Assembly (NCBI GenBank): GCA_937901185.1 | Contig: CALCHR010000249.1 | Coordinates: 1 to 27,040 of the forward strand | DNA length: 27,040 bases | Direction: 5' to 3' | DNA from: an uncultured Bacteroidales bacterium | Lineage (GTDB): Bacteria; Bacteroidota; Bacteroidia; Bacteroidales; Bacteroidaceae | Shown here: one piece after another, positions 1 through 8,049 of the stretch | Numbering within the stretch: the first letter of the stretch is position 1 | Layout: each line of letters opens with the position of its first letter | The notes under the pieces: generated by a model | Databases searched by the model: none | Told to the model about the DNA's origin: nothing | The model's input: the letters and a program-made list of their open reading frames with translations, nothing else | Program-made: the position numbers and the translations under genes

Positions 1-62
1 AAGAAGAGGCATGTAGAAAGGAGCTCGAAGCTATCAATTTCTTTGAACGCTGCAACAAGTAA
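1..62 (+). CDS. 3' end of an upstream gene (partial)
   Basis: The first bases read as an open frame ending in a TAA at 60-62, with C-terminal residues EAINFFERCNK. The stop lies only 5 bases before the ATG of the next gene on the same strand, as expected of neighbours in one operon. The product cannot be identified from about 19 residues. By context (a mutarotase/symporter fusion follows) a sugar lyase or epimerase is plausible, but that is inference only. Confidence 0.45.
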   Translation, partial: EEACRKELEAINFFERCNK

Positions 63-67
63 ATACC

Positions 68-2779
68 ATGTACATATTAGAGAAAATAATGAGGCCCATC
101 AGTCTCATCTGTCTATTATTAGGTTTATCTCAGGTGCAGGTGAAAGCCGAAGAAAGTAGGTCGGCAGCCGACTCTCTGAAGACCTATGATAACCGATATA
201 ACGAGGTCGTCTATCGCACGGTGGCCCCGCTTGCCGTAGGAGGCGGGCAGGGAGTGTCAGCCCCCTTTGCCGGAAGCGTAGGCAATGCCTTGCTCGTGGC
301 CGGTGGTTGCAATTTTCCGGATGTGCCGGCAGCCGAAGGCGGCACTAAGAAATTCTACAAAGGTATCTATCTCTTGGCTCACCCCGAGAACTCGGAAAGT
401 CAATGGCAGGAGGTGGGCACCCTCACAATGCCCTTGGCCTATGGCGTAGGCGTTACGCTCCCCGACGGCGTGGCTTGTATCGGAGGAACAGATGGTGCAA
501 AGAGTTATGCCACAGTGACCCTCTTGCAATACACCAATGGTCAGTTGCAACAAAAAGCCTTGCCCTCTCTTCCCGTAGCTCTTGACAATATGGGAGGAGC
601 TTATGGCGGAGGTTATATCTATGTGGCCGGTGGACAAAGTAATGCCGAACCTTCCTATGCAGCCTTCCGCTTGCAATATCCGGGGGGTGAAAATTGGGAA
701 CGCTTGCCGGATATTCCCGGCGCAGCCAGAATACAACCCGTGGGTGTGGTGCAGAATGCCCATTTAGGTCCTTGTTTCTATTTGATAGGCGGTTATTCTT
801 TACCCCAAGGCGTGGTGGAAGGTGTAGTGCATCATAGCGGTCTCCGATTTGACCAGCAGACAAACAAGTGGAGTCAGACGTCCGACATTATGCCTTACGG
901 AAAAAGGCAGGCAGTTATCGGAGCAGCCGGCGTGGCTTCCGGCTGTGCTCACGTGGTTATCTCTGGAGGTGTAAATGCTGATATTTTTGGTGCAGCTCTC
1001 AATCGCAATGCCTATCTGCTGCAAGCAAAGCAAGACGGAGACTCCCTCTTGGTAAAAAATCTTGAGCGCGAAGCTGCCACCTATATGTTCCATCCTGCAG
1101 AGTGGTATGACTTTAATCAAGAACTACTCATCTATCATACCATCACTGATACGTGGGTCGTAGAAAGCCGCTCGCCTTTAATGGCGCGTGCCGGTGCTGC
1201 GATGATACCTTACGGCGGAGAGTGGTATGTGGTGGATGGCGAAACCAAACCCGGCGTTCGTTCGGCCGATGTAACAGCTGTGACGATGAGTATGCGCCCT
1301 GTCTTCGGCTGGCTCAACTGGACTGTGCTGATAGTCTATTTGCTGGCGATGCTGCTCTTGGGCTTTTATTTTATGCGCAAGGAAAGTGGCGCCGACGACT
1401 TCTTCAAAGGGGGCGGTCGCATACCTTGGTGGGCTGCGGGTATCAGTATTTACGCAACGATGCTTTCTGCCATCACCTATATGGCCTATCCCGCAAAAGC
1501 CTTTGCTACCGACTGGACCTACTATCCCATGTTGGTGACTATCCTATTGGTGTCGTTCCCCGTGATAAAATATTACCTGCCTTTCTTCCGTCGCTTGAAT
1601 GTAACAAGTGCTTATGAATATTTGGAACGCCGCTTCAACGCTGCCACCCGTTTGATGGCCAGCGCCCTCTTTATTATATTTATGGTAGCGCGTATGGCGC
1701 TCGTGCTCTACCTTCCCTCTTTGGCGCTGACTGCTGTTACGGGCATCGACATCTACACTTGCATCTTGCTCATGGGAGCCATCACCATCGTGTATTGCAC
1801 CATGGGCGGCGTGGAAGCTGTGGTGTGGGGCGATGTGGTGCAGGGTTTCATCCTCGTAGGCGGCGCGCTCTTGGCGGTAGTCTATTTGGCCTGTGGTACA
1901 GAAGGCGGTTTCGGAGGCTTCATAGATATTGCCGTGACCGATGGTAAATTCCGCATGTTCGACTGGAGTTTGGACTATCGCTCTGCTACTTTCTGGGTAA
2001 TCATCCTGGGAGGTATGGCCAACAATCTTATTTCCTACACGTCCGACCAAACAGTCATTCAGCGCTATCTTACTACGAAGGACGAAGGCAGCGCCCGCCG
2101 CAGTATCATGATGAACGGTGTGATGAGCGTATTTATTTCTGTAGCCTTCTTTGCTATTGGTGCCGGGCTTTATACCTTCTTCAAAACGCACCCGGCAGAG
2201 CTCGACTATACCATGGCTAAGGCAGACATCATCTTCCCCTTCTTTATGATGAGCCAATTGCCCGCCGGCGTGGCAGGATTGCTCATTGCGGCCATCTTTG
2301 CTGCTACGATGAGTACCATTTCTTCTAACATCAATTCCGTCGCTACTGCTTTCAGCGTAGACTTCTACAAGCGCTTTGTGCCCGCAGCTTCTGACAAACG
2401 AATGGTCAATGTGGCGCGCTATGCTTGTATCATCTCTGGATTGATAGGTATGGGTATTGCGCTGCTGATGGCCACCTGGGAGATTCTTTCTCTGCTTGAC
2501 TTTTTCCAGGAGATTCTCGGCTTGCTCTCCAGCGGTCTCGGCGGCTTGTTCTTAATGGGTATTTTCTTCCCCCGCATCGGTGGCCGTTCTGCGCTGATTG
2601 GTTTCTGCTGCGGTGTGGCTGCTGTGTTCCTCACAAAGAATCTTACCGAAACCAGTTTCTTGCTCTACGGCTTCATCGGTATGGCAGTGTCCGTCTTGGT
2701 GGCTTGGCTCTGCTCGTTTGTGTTGCGTGAGCAGCAAAACCTCAAAGGACTCACCTGGAAAACTTTGGACAAGGAATAA
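68..2779 (+). CDS. Fused NanM-like kelch mutarotase and sodium:solute symporter
   Basis: This 903-residue protein joins two modules. After an N-terminal hydrophobic signal (best seen from Met8, MRPISLICLLLG), residues of about 40-395 form a kelch-type beta-propeller of the cyclically permuted mutarotase type, with repeated glycine pairs and the hallmark GGCNFPD. From about residue 410 to 890 it is a multi-span sodium:solute symporter (SSS family), opening with SGADDFFKGGGRIPWWAAG, a classic SSS start. The likely role is anomerisation of a sugar outside the inner membrane, directly coupled to its sodium-driven import. Sialic acid is the best guess from the NanM resemblance, but the neighbours (rhamnose-mutarotase and FucP families) leave other sugars open. 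The ATG at 68 keeps the gene 5 bases from the upstream stop; the ATG at 89 would give a neater signal peptide. The length fits a true fusion, with no internal stop. Confidence 0.85.
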   Translation: MYILEKIMRPISLICLLLGLSQVQVKAEESRSAADSLKTYDNRYNEVVYRTVAPLAVGGGQGVSAPFAGSVGNALLVAGGCNFPDVPAAEGGTKKFYKGIYLLAHPENSESQWQEVGTLTMPLAYGVGVTLPDGVACIGGTDGAKSYATVTLLQYTNGQLQQKALPSLPVALDNMGGAYGGGYIYVAGGQSNAEPSYAAFRLQYPGGENWERLPDIPGAARIQPVGVVQNAHLGPCFYLIGGYSLPQGVVEGVVHHSGLRFDQQTNKWSQTSDIMPYGKRQAVIGAAGVASGCAHVVISGGVNADIFGAALNRNAYLLQAKQDGDSLLVKNLEREAATYMFHPAEWYDFNQELLIYHTITDTWVVESRSPLMARAGAAMIPYGGEWYVVDGETKPGVRSADVTAVTMSMRPVFGWLNWTVLIVYLLAMLLLGFYFMRKESGADDFFKGGGRIPWWAAGISIYATMLSAITYMAYPAKAFATDWTYYPMLVTILLVSFPVIKYYLPFFRRLNVTSAYEYLERRFNAATRLMASALFIIFMVARMALVLYLPSLALTAVTGIDIYTCILLMGAITIVYCTMGGVEAVVWGDVVQGFILVGGALLAVVYLACGTEGGFGGFIDIAVTDGKFRMFDWSLDYRSATFWVIILGGMANNLISYTSDQTVIQRYLTTKDEGSARRSIMMNGVMSVFISVAFFAIGAGLYTFFKTHPAELDYTMAKADIIFPFFMMSQLPAGVAGLLIAAIFAATMSTISSNINSVATAFSVDFYKRFVPAASDKRMVNVARYACIISGLIGMGIALLMATWEILSLLDFFQEILGLLSSGLGGLFLMGIFFPRIGGRSALIGFCCGVAAVFLTKNLTETSFLLYGFIGMAVSVLVAWLCSFVLREQQNLKGLTWKTLDKE

Positions 2780-2833
2780 GCCATCGCTCCCCTCGTTAAT
2801 GATATGTTTAATCTAAAAGTACAATAATATATT

Positions 2834-3223
2834 ATGGAAAATCCACAGAACGGTTACGCCGTCCGCCCTTATTCTCAGCCGGTAAAGCGCTATTGTCAGA
2901 CGCTCGACCTTCGCGACAACCCGGAACTGATAGCCGAGTACAGAAAGCGCCATAGCCGCGAGCATGCCTGGAAGGAAATATTGAAAGGCATCCGCGAGGT
3001 TGGCATCCTCGAAATGGAAATCTACATCCTCGGCACACGCTTGTTTATGATTGTAGAAACGCCGCTCGACTTCGAGTGGGAGTCGGCCATGCAACGCCTC
3101 TCTACCTTGCCTCGTCAGGCAGAATGGGAAGATTATATGGCAGAGTTTCAGTTGGTCAAAGCCGGTATGTCGTCGGCCGAGAAGTGGCAACTGATGGAGC
3201 GCATGTTTTACCTATACGAATAG
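2834..3223 (+). CDS. L-rhamnose mutarotase family protein (RhaM/DUF718-like)
   Basis: A 129-residue soluble protein resembling the small dimeric alpha-beta barrel sugar mutarotases of the RhaM family. Features seen are an early segment RYCQTLDLRDNPELIAEYR, a histidine in HSREHAWKEI, the strand GILEMEIYILGTRLFMIVE and a C-terminal EKWQLMERMFYL that ends as this family does. Members interconvert alpha and beta anomers of L-rhamnose or L-fucose. It lies 54 bases after the symporter and 6 bases before a FucP-type permease, so an L-fucose or related deoxyhexose is the likeliest substrate (inference). The exact sugar cannot be read from the sequence. Confidence 0.8.
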   Translation: MENPQNGYAVRPYSQPVKRYCQTLDLRDNPELIAEYRKRHSREHAWKEILKGIREVGILEMEIYILGTRLFMIVETPLDFEWESAMQRLSTLPRQAEWEDYMAEFQLVKAGMSSAEKWQLMERMFYLYE

Positions 3224-3229
3224 ATTGCT

Positions 3230-4516
3230 ATGAAAGAAAAATTAGTAGAGAAAAAATACCTCGTAACCTTTATTCTCATTACCTCGCTCTTTGCGCTCTG
3301 GGGCTTTGCCAATGACATCACCAACCCCATGGTGGCTGCCTTTCAGACAGTAATGGAGTTGTCCACCTTCGAGGCTTCCTGGGTGCAGTTTGCATTCTAT
3401 ATGGGGTATTTTACGATGGCTATCCCGGCAGCCCTCTTTATCCGTAAGTACAGCTACAAGACCGGCATTCTGATAGGTCTGGGCCTGTATGCTGTGGGTG
3501 CATTCCTGTTTATCCCCGCAGCCGAAGTGCAGAGCTTCCCCTTCTTCTGCGCTTCGCTCTACATCTTGACTTTTGGCTTGGCCTTCCTGGAAACTACAGC
3601 CAATCCTTTTATCCTCTCCCTCGGTGCTAAGGAAACTTCCACCCGCCGCTTGAACCTTGCACAAGCTTTTAATCCTATGGGGTCTTTGAGCGGAATGGCA
3701 GTGGCTTCTCTTATTGTGTTGCCCGCCTTGTGGTCCGACCGCCGCAACGCAGCCGGCGAAACTTTCTTTCATACATTGAGCGAGGCCGAGAAGGCCGACA
3801 TCCGCTTGCACGACCTTGCTGTCATTCGCGACCCCTATGTAGCCATTGGCCTGGTGGTGCTCTTGATGTTCGTTCTCATCGCCTTGAAAAAAATGCCGCA
3901 GACCTCTGCCGGTGAGAAGCAGGATAGTGCAACATTTACCTTGCGCCGCTTGTGGGCGAACAAGGTGTACTGCGAAGGTGTGGTGGCACAAATGTTTTAT
4001 GTAGCTGCGCAGATTATGGTGTGGACTTTCATTATCCACTACGCAGACCATTTGGGTATTGATAAAGCCACTGCGCAAAACTACAATATCTTCGCCATGG
4101 CCATGTTCCTTTGCAGCCGCTTCATTAGTACGTTCCTGATGAAGTATGTCAACTCGCGCTTGCTGCTCGTCGCTTTTGGCGTGGGCGCAATGACTTGTGC
4201 CACAGGTACTATCTTGATAGAAGGCATCTATGGCCTTTACTGCCTCGTAGGCATCTCGGCTTTCATGTCGCTGATGTTTCCCACCATCTATGGCATTGCT
4301 TTGGAGAATGTCGATAGCCGCGACACCTCCCTCGGCGCCGCTTTCTTGGTGATGGCCATTGTGGGTGGAGCTTTGATGCCTCCTATCCAGGGCTCTATTA
4401 TAGATATGCAAGAAATCATGGGCCATCCGGCAGTGAATGTGTCTTTTGCCTTGCCGCTCCTGTGCTTCTTCTTCGTCACCCTCTACGGCTGGCGCAGCTA
4501 TCGCCGTTTGAAGTAG
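3230..4516 (+). CDS. fucP: FucP-type MFS sugar permease (L-fucose:H+ symporter family)
   Basis: A 428-residue membrane protein with about 12 hydrophobic spans. FucP/glucose-galactose-transporter hallmarks are visible: FALWGFANDITNPMV in the first helix (Asp29 matches the proton-coupling aspartate of E. coli FucP), FLETTANPFILSLG with the conserved glutamate, and RRLNLAQAFNPMGSLSG. The family imports L-fucose or other hexoses with protons. The start follows the mutarotase stop by 6 bases, so the two are almost certainly co-transcribed. Substrate is not provable from sequence: the family also includes glucose/galactose and other carriers. No clear terminator follows; the next promoter appears at 4603. 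Confidence 0.85.
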   Translation: MKEKLVEKKYLVTFILITSLFALWGFANDITNPMVAAFQTVMELSTFEASWVQFAFYMGYFTMAIPAALFIRKYSYKTGILIGLGLYAVGAFLFIPAAEVQSFPFFCASLYILTFGLAFLETTANPFILSLGAKETSTRRLNLAQAFNPMGSLSGMAVASLIVLPALWSDRRNAAGETFFHTLSEAEKADIRLHDLAVIRDPYVAIGLVVLLMFVLIALKKMPQTSAGEKQDSATFTLRRLWANKVYCEGVVAQMFYVAAQIMVWTFIIHYADHLGIDKATAQNYNIFAMAMFLCSRFISTFLMKYVNSRLLLVAFGVGAMTCATGTILIEGIYGLYCLVGISAFMSLMFPTIYGIALENVDSRDTSLGAAFLVMAIVGGALMPPIQGSIIDMQEIMGHPAVNVSFALPLLCFFFVTLYGWRSYRRLK

Positions 4517-4602
4517 GGGTTGCGGAGCATTAGAAAAATGATTACCGCCTTGATGGAGTGTTAAAAAACTTGGGTCGGGCATTAGGTAATCAAAAAAATC
4601 CC

Positions 4603-4610
4603 TACATTTG
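4603..4610 (+). promoter_or_regulatory. Bacteroidota -7 element for the lipoprotein gene
   Basis: TACATTTG matches the Bacteroidota -7 consensus TAnnTTTG and lies 29 bases before the ATG at 4640. No TTTG is found at the expected -33 spacing, so only half of the promoter is supported. It would start transcription downstream of the in-frame ATG-like extension, favouring the 4640 start. Confidence 0.55.
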
Positions 4611-4639
4611 CCATGTTCAATATTTTAACAATAAAGACT

Positions 4640-5248
4640 ATGAAAAAATTTGTAATGAGCACCATGGCTGTAGCAGCCATCGCTCTTGCCTCTTGTGGAG
4701 GTGCACAAAAAGAAGCTCAACCTGTAGATGTAACAGCTGAAGAAAATGCTGCTGTAGAACTCACTGAGGCGTTGGCTGAAAAGTTGGAAAATGCCGATAG
4801 CGCTGCAGTGGCAGAACTCACCGCTGAGGCTGCAAAAGTCATTGAGGAGTTGCAGGCTGCCGGTAATGAAGCCGCTGTACAAGCCTATGCTTCCAAGGTG
4901 AAAGCCTTTGTAGAAGAGAACAAAGAGAAGTTGGAGGGCTTTGGTCTCAACACCAACTTGGGCACCATTGTGAATGCCGTAGCCAATCTCCCTGAGTCAG
5001 TAGAAAATGCTGCTGAGGCTGCCGGCGAAGCTGTGAAAGCCGATGCCGAGCACGTGGCTGACGAAGCCAAAGCCAAGGGCGAAGAAGTGGTGGAAGGCGT
5101 AAAGCAAGCCGCTGCCGATAAGGTAGAGGAGCAAAAGCAAGTTGCTCAAGAAAAGTTGAACCAAGCCGTTGAAGACGCTAATCAAAAAGTAGAGGCAGAG
5201 AAGGCCAAGGCTAAAGACAAGGCCATCGAGGCTCTCAAGAAGCTCTAA
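4640..5248 (+). CDS. Ala/Glu/Lys-rich helical lipoprotein, function unknown
   Basis: A 202-residue protein starting MKKFVMSTMAVAAIALASCGG. The lipobox LASC puts the lipidated cysteine at residue 19, so it is probably an outer- or inner-membrane lipoprotein. The rest is almost entirely Ala, Glu, Lys, Val and Gln, with runs such as AAEAAGEAVKADAEHVADE that look like amphipathic 11-residue-type helical repeats, comparable to LEA or apolipoprotein-like sequences. There are no aromatic-rich or catalytic motifs. An upstream in-frame ATG at 4613 was passed over because it would push the signal peptide inward and lies almost at the promoter. It stands alone between its own promoter and terminator. 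Function is not known; an envelope spacer or stress-protective role would be a guess. Confidence 0.85.
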   Translation: MKKFVMSTMAVAAIALASCGGAQKEAQPVDVTAEENAAVELTEALAEKLENADSAAVAELTAEAAKVIEELQAAGNEAAVQAYASKVKAFVEENKEKLEGFGLNTNLGTIVNAVANLPESVENAAEAAGEAVKADAEHVADEAKAKGEEVVEGVKQAAADKVEEQKQVAQEKLNQAVEDANQKVEAEKAKAKDKAIEALKKL

Positions 5249-5273
5249 TAGACTTACACCTATAAATATTATA

Positions 5274-5313
5274 AGCGGGCAGCAGAGTATGACTCTTAGC
5301 TGTCCGCTTTTTT
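5274..5313 (+). terminator. Rho-independent terminator of the lipoprotein gene
   Basis: A 10-base stem AGCGGGCAGC (5274-5283) pairs with GCTGTCCGCT (5299-5308) with one G-T pair, followed by a run of six T. It begins 25 bases after the stop codon. Confidence 0.85.
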
Positions 5314-5341
5314 GTGCAGCCTATAAAGCCGGTGGGGAAAT

Positions 5342-5372
5342 TTTGGGGTCTCCAATTTTCTCTGTATCTTTG
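5342..5372 (+). promoter_or_regulatory. Promoter of tRNA-Arg
   Basis: TTTG at 5342-5345 and TATCTTTG at 5365-5372 are 19 bases apart, a full match to the Bacteroidota -33/-7 promoter pattern. The predicted start of transcription is only a few bases before the mature tRNA 5' end at 5385. Confidence 0.8.
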
Positions 5373-5384
5373 CAACCGCAAAAA

Positions 5385-5458
5385 GGCTCCGTAGCTTAGC
5401 TGAATAGAGCGTCAGATTCCGGTTCTGAAGGTCCTGGGTTTGAATCCCAGCGGGGTCA
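5385..5458 (+). tRNA. tRNA-Arg (anticodon CCG)
   Basis: The full cloverleaf can be drawn. The acceptor GGCTCCG pairs with CGGGGTC (two G-T pairs), the D stem is GCTT/GAGC, the anticodon stem TCAGA/TCTGA encloses the loop TTCCGGT with anticodon CCG, the variable loop is AGGTC, and the T arm is CTGGG-TTTGAAT-CCCAG. The discriminator is A; the 3' CCA is not encoded. It reads the arginine codon CGG. The D loop (AGCTGAATA) lacks the usual adjacent GG pair, a small departure from the standard form. Confidence 0.95.
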
Positions 5459-5459
5459 C

Positions 5460-5497
5460 AAAAAATAGCGCACATGGTCTATGTGCGCTATTTTTTT
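5460..5497 (+). terminator. Terminator of tRNA-Arg, probably bidirectional
   Basis: A perfect inverted repeat with core TAGCGCACAT / ATGTGCGCTA, loop GGTCT, flanked by A and T runs on either side. It follows the tRNA directly and could also serve the convergent minus-strand gene ending at 5519. Confidence 0.9.
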
Positions 5498-5518
5498 ATA
5501 CTTTTTCCCCTCCGTGGG

Positions 5519-6235
5519 TCAGTGTAAGATTTTCAAGAAACTCTCATACGAGTCGTCAAGTCGGCCGAGCTGGTAGGGCCTTATCTGTAGGGAGAAAGTG
5601 GCTGGCAGTTTGTCGAGGCCAAAATATTCGTAGAGGATGCAAGCAAGGTTGAAGGAGCGGCTGTCTCCTTTTTTTAATAGTGCAATGCAGCAATGGTGGA
5701 GCAGTTGGCGGTCTTCCTCGCAGGTCTTCAGTGTGCGGAATAGCAGATAGTAGCCCACGGGTGTGGAGGTCTTGAGCAAAGCCTGCACCTGAGCCTCGGC
5801 TTCCTCTTCGCAGAAAAGTTGCAGCAGGCGCATACCGTCTTGCGGCGTCTTGATTTCCGGCAGCAAGGCCTCCAGTGCTTTTTTGCAGTCGATGGGCGAT
5901 GCCTGTTCTTTGGCGTAGCTGTCAAGGCGACCGTCGTTGAGAGAAAGTTTTTCGGCTTTGTATAGACTTGCGGCAGCCTTGAGGAAGGTGCCGAGATAGG
6001 CTTTGGGATGGCGCGGCACGATGGTCAGGAAGAAGTCCCAAAACGCTGTGGCTTCCTGTTCTTCCTCATTGCCCAAGAGGGGCAAGAGCTCTTCGCCCAA
6101 GAGGAACCCCGCCGTGCGAAACTCTGTGTTCGAGAGTGAGGCAAGGCAGTCGGCCAGTCCCGCAGCATCGTGTGCCGTGATGTAGGCCAGCAAGCGGTTG
6201 CGCAGCAGGGGGTTGTGTTGGCGTACGTTAAGCAT
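5519..6235 (-). CDS. Hypothetical helical protein coupled to rlmD
   Basis: A 238-residue protein with no recognised motif. It has no signal peptide or membrane span; it is leucine-, alanine- and glutamate-rich and looks like an all-helical repeat (HEAT/TPR-like) protein, for example TEFRTAGFLLGEELLPLLG and a cysteine pair HHCCIALLKKGD. Its ATG (6233-6235) overlaps the stop of the rRNA methyltransferase (6228-6230) by 8 bases, so translation is probably coupled. It may help in RNA modification or simply ride in the operon; the sequence does not decide. The product is unknown. Confidence 0.75.
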   Translation of the reverse strand: MLNVRQHNPLLRNRLLAYITAHDAAGLADCLASLSNTEFRTAGFLLGEELLPLLGNEEEQEATAFWDFFLTIVPRHPKAYLGTFLKAAASLYKAEKLSLNDGRLDSYAKEQASPIDCKKALEALLPEIKTPQDGMRLLQLFCEEEAEAQVQALLKTSTPVGYYLLFRTLKTCEEDRQLLHHCCIALLKKGDSRSFNLACILYEYFGLDKLPATFSLQIRPYQLGRLDDSYESFLKILH

Positions 6236-7652
6236 CTCGGCGGGTGAGGAGCACTACGTTTTCTACGTGGTGAGTTTGTGGGAACATGTCAACAGGCTGC
6301 ACGGCATCTACGCGGTAGGCAGCGTCGAGCAAGCTAAGGTCGCGTGCTTGCGTAGCAGGGTTGCAACTCACGTAGACAATGCGCTGCGGAGCGGCGAAGA
6401 GGATGGTGTCGATGACATCGTTGTGCATACCGGCACGTGGGGGGTCTGTGATGATCACGTCGGGGCGGCCGTAGGTCTCGATGAATTCGCGGTTGAGGAT
6501 GTCCTTCATGTCGCCCGCAAAGAAGAGGGTGTTGTCCAGCCCGTTGAGCCCGGCGTTCACCTTGGCGTCTTCTATGGCCTCGGGCACATATTCTATGCCG
6601 ATGACCTTGTGTGCCTTGCGTGCCACGAAGTTGGCGATGGTGCCCGTACCGGTGTAGAGGTCGTAGACAAGTTCGTTGCCGCTGAGGCCGGCAAACTCGC
6701 GTGCCACTTTATAGAGTTCGTAGGCCTGCTCCGTGTTGGTCTGGTAGAAACTCTTAGGACCCACCTTGAAGCGCAGCCCCTCCATTTCTTCGTAGATAAA
6801 GTCGGCGCCGGCGTAGGTCTTGACGTCGAGGTCGCCAATGGTGTCGTTGGCCTTGGTGTTGTTCACGTAGAGCAGCGAGGTGATTTCGGGGAACTGCTTG
6901 TGTAGGTGTGCCAGCAGCGCCATGGCTTGCTGCTCGTGCTCTGCTTCGCTAAAGCAGAACTGCACCAGGAGCATCACTTCGCCCGTGGCCGAGGTGCGCA
7001 GCATGATGTTGCGCAGCAATCCCTCCTGACCGCGCAGGTCGAAGAAACTCAGACCATGCTCGAAGGCGTAGGCGCGGATGCCGTTGCGGATGCGGTTGTT
7101 GAGGTCGCACATGAGGTGGCATTCCTCGATGTCCAATATCTTGTCGAAGGCGCCGGGAATGTGGAAACCCACGGCGTTCATGTTGTCAAACACCTCGCCG
7201 GAGGCCACTTGCTCCTTGGTGAGCCATTTCTTGTTGGAGAAACCAAATTCCAGCTTGTTGCGATACTCGCGCTGTAGGCGACTTCCCAGGATGGGCGACA
7301 CCTCGGGCAGCGCCACCTTGCCGATGCGTGTAAGGTTGTCCACCACCTGCTGCTGCTTGTAGCGCAGTTGCTCTTCGTAGGGCAGGCATTGCCATTTGCA
7401 GCCGCCACACACACCGAAGTGCTTGCAGAAAGGTACGGCACGCTTTTCCGAATATTGGTGGAAGCGCACAGCCTCTGCCTCGGCATATTTGTTCTTCTTG
7501 CGGCGCAACTGAAGGTCCACCACATCGCCCGGAACAACGTAGGGCACGAAAACGGCCAGGCCGTCTACTTTTGCCAAGGCCTTGCCCTCGGCGGCAACAT
7601 CGGTGATGGTGATATTCTCTAATAGAGGAAGCGGTTTTTTATTTCTGCCCAT
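6228..7652 (-). CDS. rlmD: 23S rRNA (uracil-5-)-methyltransferase, RlmD/RumA type
   Basis: A 474-residue SAM-dependent m5U methyltransferase. An N-terminal TRAM domain (about 10-65) is followed by an iron-sulfur cluster motif, CKHFGVCGGCKWQ, with cysteines at 76, 82 and 85. The C-terminal catalytic domain contains YDLYTGTGTIANF (SAM binding), DPPRAGMH and the nucleophile motif VSCNPATQARDL. These define the TrmA/RumA family, which methylates uridine in 23S rRNA; which uridine (1939 or 747 type) cannot be fixed from sequence. The frame is open to an ATG at 7706, but the -7 element at 7711-7718 would leave that ATG at the transcript end, so MGRNKK at 7652 is chosen; it also matches usual family N-termini. 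Confidence 0.92.
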   Translation of the reverse strand: MGRNKKPLPLLENITITDVAAEGKALAKVDGLAVFVPYVVPGDVVDLQLRRKKNKYAEAEAVRFHQYSEKRAVPFCKHFGVCGGCKWQCLPYEEQLRYKQQQVVDNLTRIGKVALPEVSPILGSRLQREYRNKLEFGFSNKKWLTKEQVASGEVFDNMNAVGFHIPGAFDKILDIEECHLMCDLNNRIRNGIRAYAFEHGLSFFDLRGQEGLLRNIMLRTSATGEVMLLVQFCFSEAEHEQQAMALLAHLHKQFPEITSLLYVNNTKANDTIGDLDVKTYAGADFIYEEMEGLRFKVGPKSFYQTNTEQAYELYKVAREFAGLSGNELVYDLYTGTGTIANFVARKAHKVIGIEYVPEAIEDAKVNAGLNGLDNTLFFAGDMKDILNREFIETYGRPDVIITDPPRAGMHNDVIDTILFAAPQRIVYVSCNPATQARDLSLLDAAYRVDAVQPVDMFPQTHHVENVVLLTRRDA

Positions 7653-7710
7653 GTGTGTAGTGACTGAAAGGTTAAACGAAAGCCTTTTCTCAAAAGGCGT
7701 ATCCAACTGA

Positions 7711-7718
7711 CAAAAGTA
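7711..7718 (-). promoter_or_regulatory. -7 element upstream of rlmD
   Basis: Read on the minus strand the sequence is TACTTTTG, a TAnnTTTG match. No good -33 TTTG is present. The implied transcript start near 7705 supports the 7652 start codon over 7706. Confidence 0.55.
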
Positions 7719-8049
7719 CGAAAAAAAACTAAGTCGTTTCCTACGTACTATATTTTTTTGAGGAAACCTTCTTCAAACCTACCCCAAAGGGGAATAGTTT
7801 ATTTAATTTTTTACTGATTGATTTTCAGTACTGGTTTTTACAAAAAATGCGTAATCTTACATAGAAGGTTACATGGAGATTGTAATTAAACCAAAAAACT
7901 ATAAGTGTAAAGGTAAATAAAACTTTAAAAGTAAAACTCTGATATTAAATGACTTTCAAAGATTCATTGTGAATAAATTAAAGTGGCGTATGAGATAACT
8001 ATAAGGTTTACTACATTCGCCACTTTTGTCATCATTGACACCAATTATA
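7719..8049. other. AT-rich intergenic, left edge of the restriction-modification island
   Basis: No gene is seen. The composition turns strongly AT-rich from about 7740. A short sequence, CCCCAAAGGGGAATA (7782-7796), recurs in slightly shorter form at 10398-10410 on the far side of the island. Near 7980-8026 lies the hairpin listed separately as a candidate terminator. Confidence 0.6.
7980..8026 (-). terminator. Candidate terminator of the endonuclease gene
   Basis: AAAGTGGCG (7980-7988) pairs perfectly with CGCCACTTT (8018-8026) across a long 29-base loop; on the minus strand the stem is followed by a T/A-rich tract. It lies just beyond the stop at 8050. The long loop makes it a weak call. 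Confidence 0.45.

Noticed and set aside
1544..2257. 237-codon minus-strand open frame inside the symporter fusion
   Set aside because: Antisense shadow with low-complexity, His-rich translation.
3242..4582. 446-codon open frame opposite the FucP-type permease
   Set aside because: It is the antisense shadow of a well-supported transporter gene; the translation is His/Gln/Glu-rich and has no domain or promoter.
7653..7706. N-terminal extension of rlmD from the ATG at 7706
   Set aside because: The -7 promoter box at 7711-7718 places the transcript start at about that ATG, and the extension does not resemble the family.
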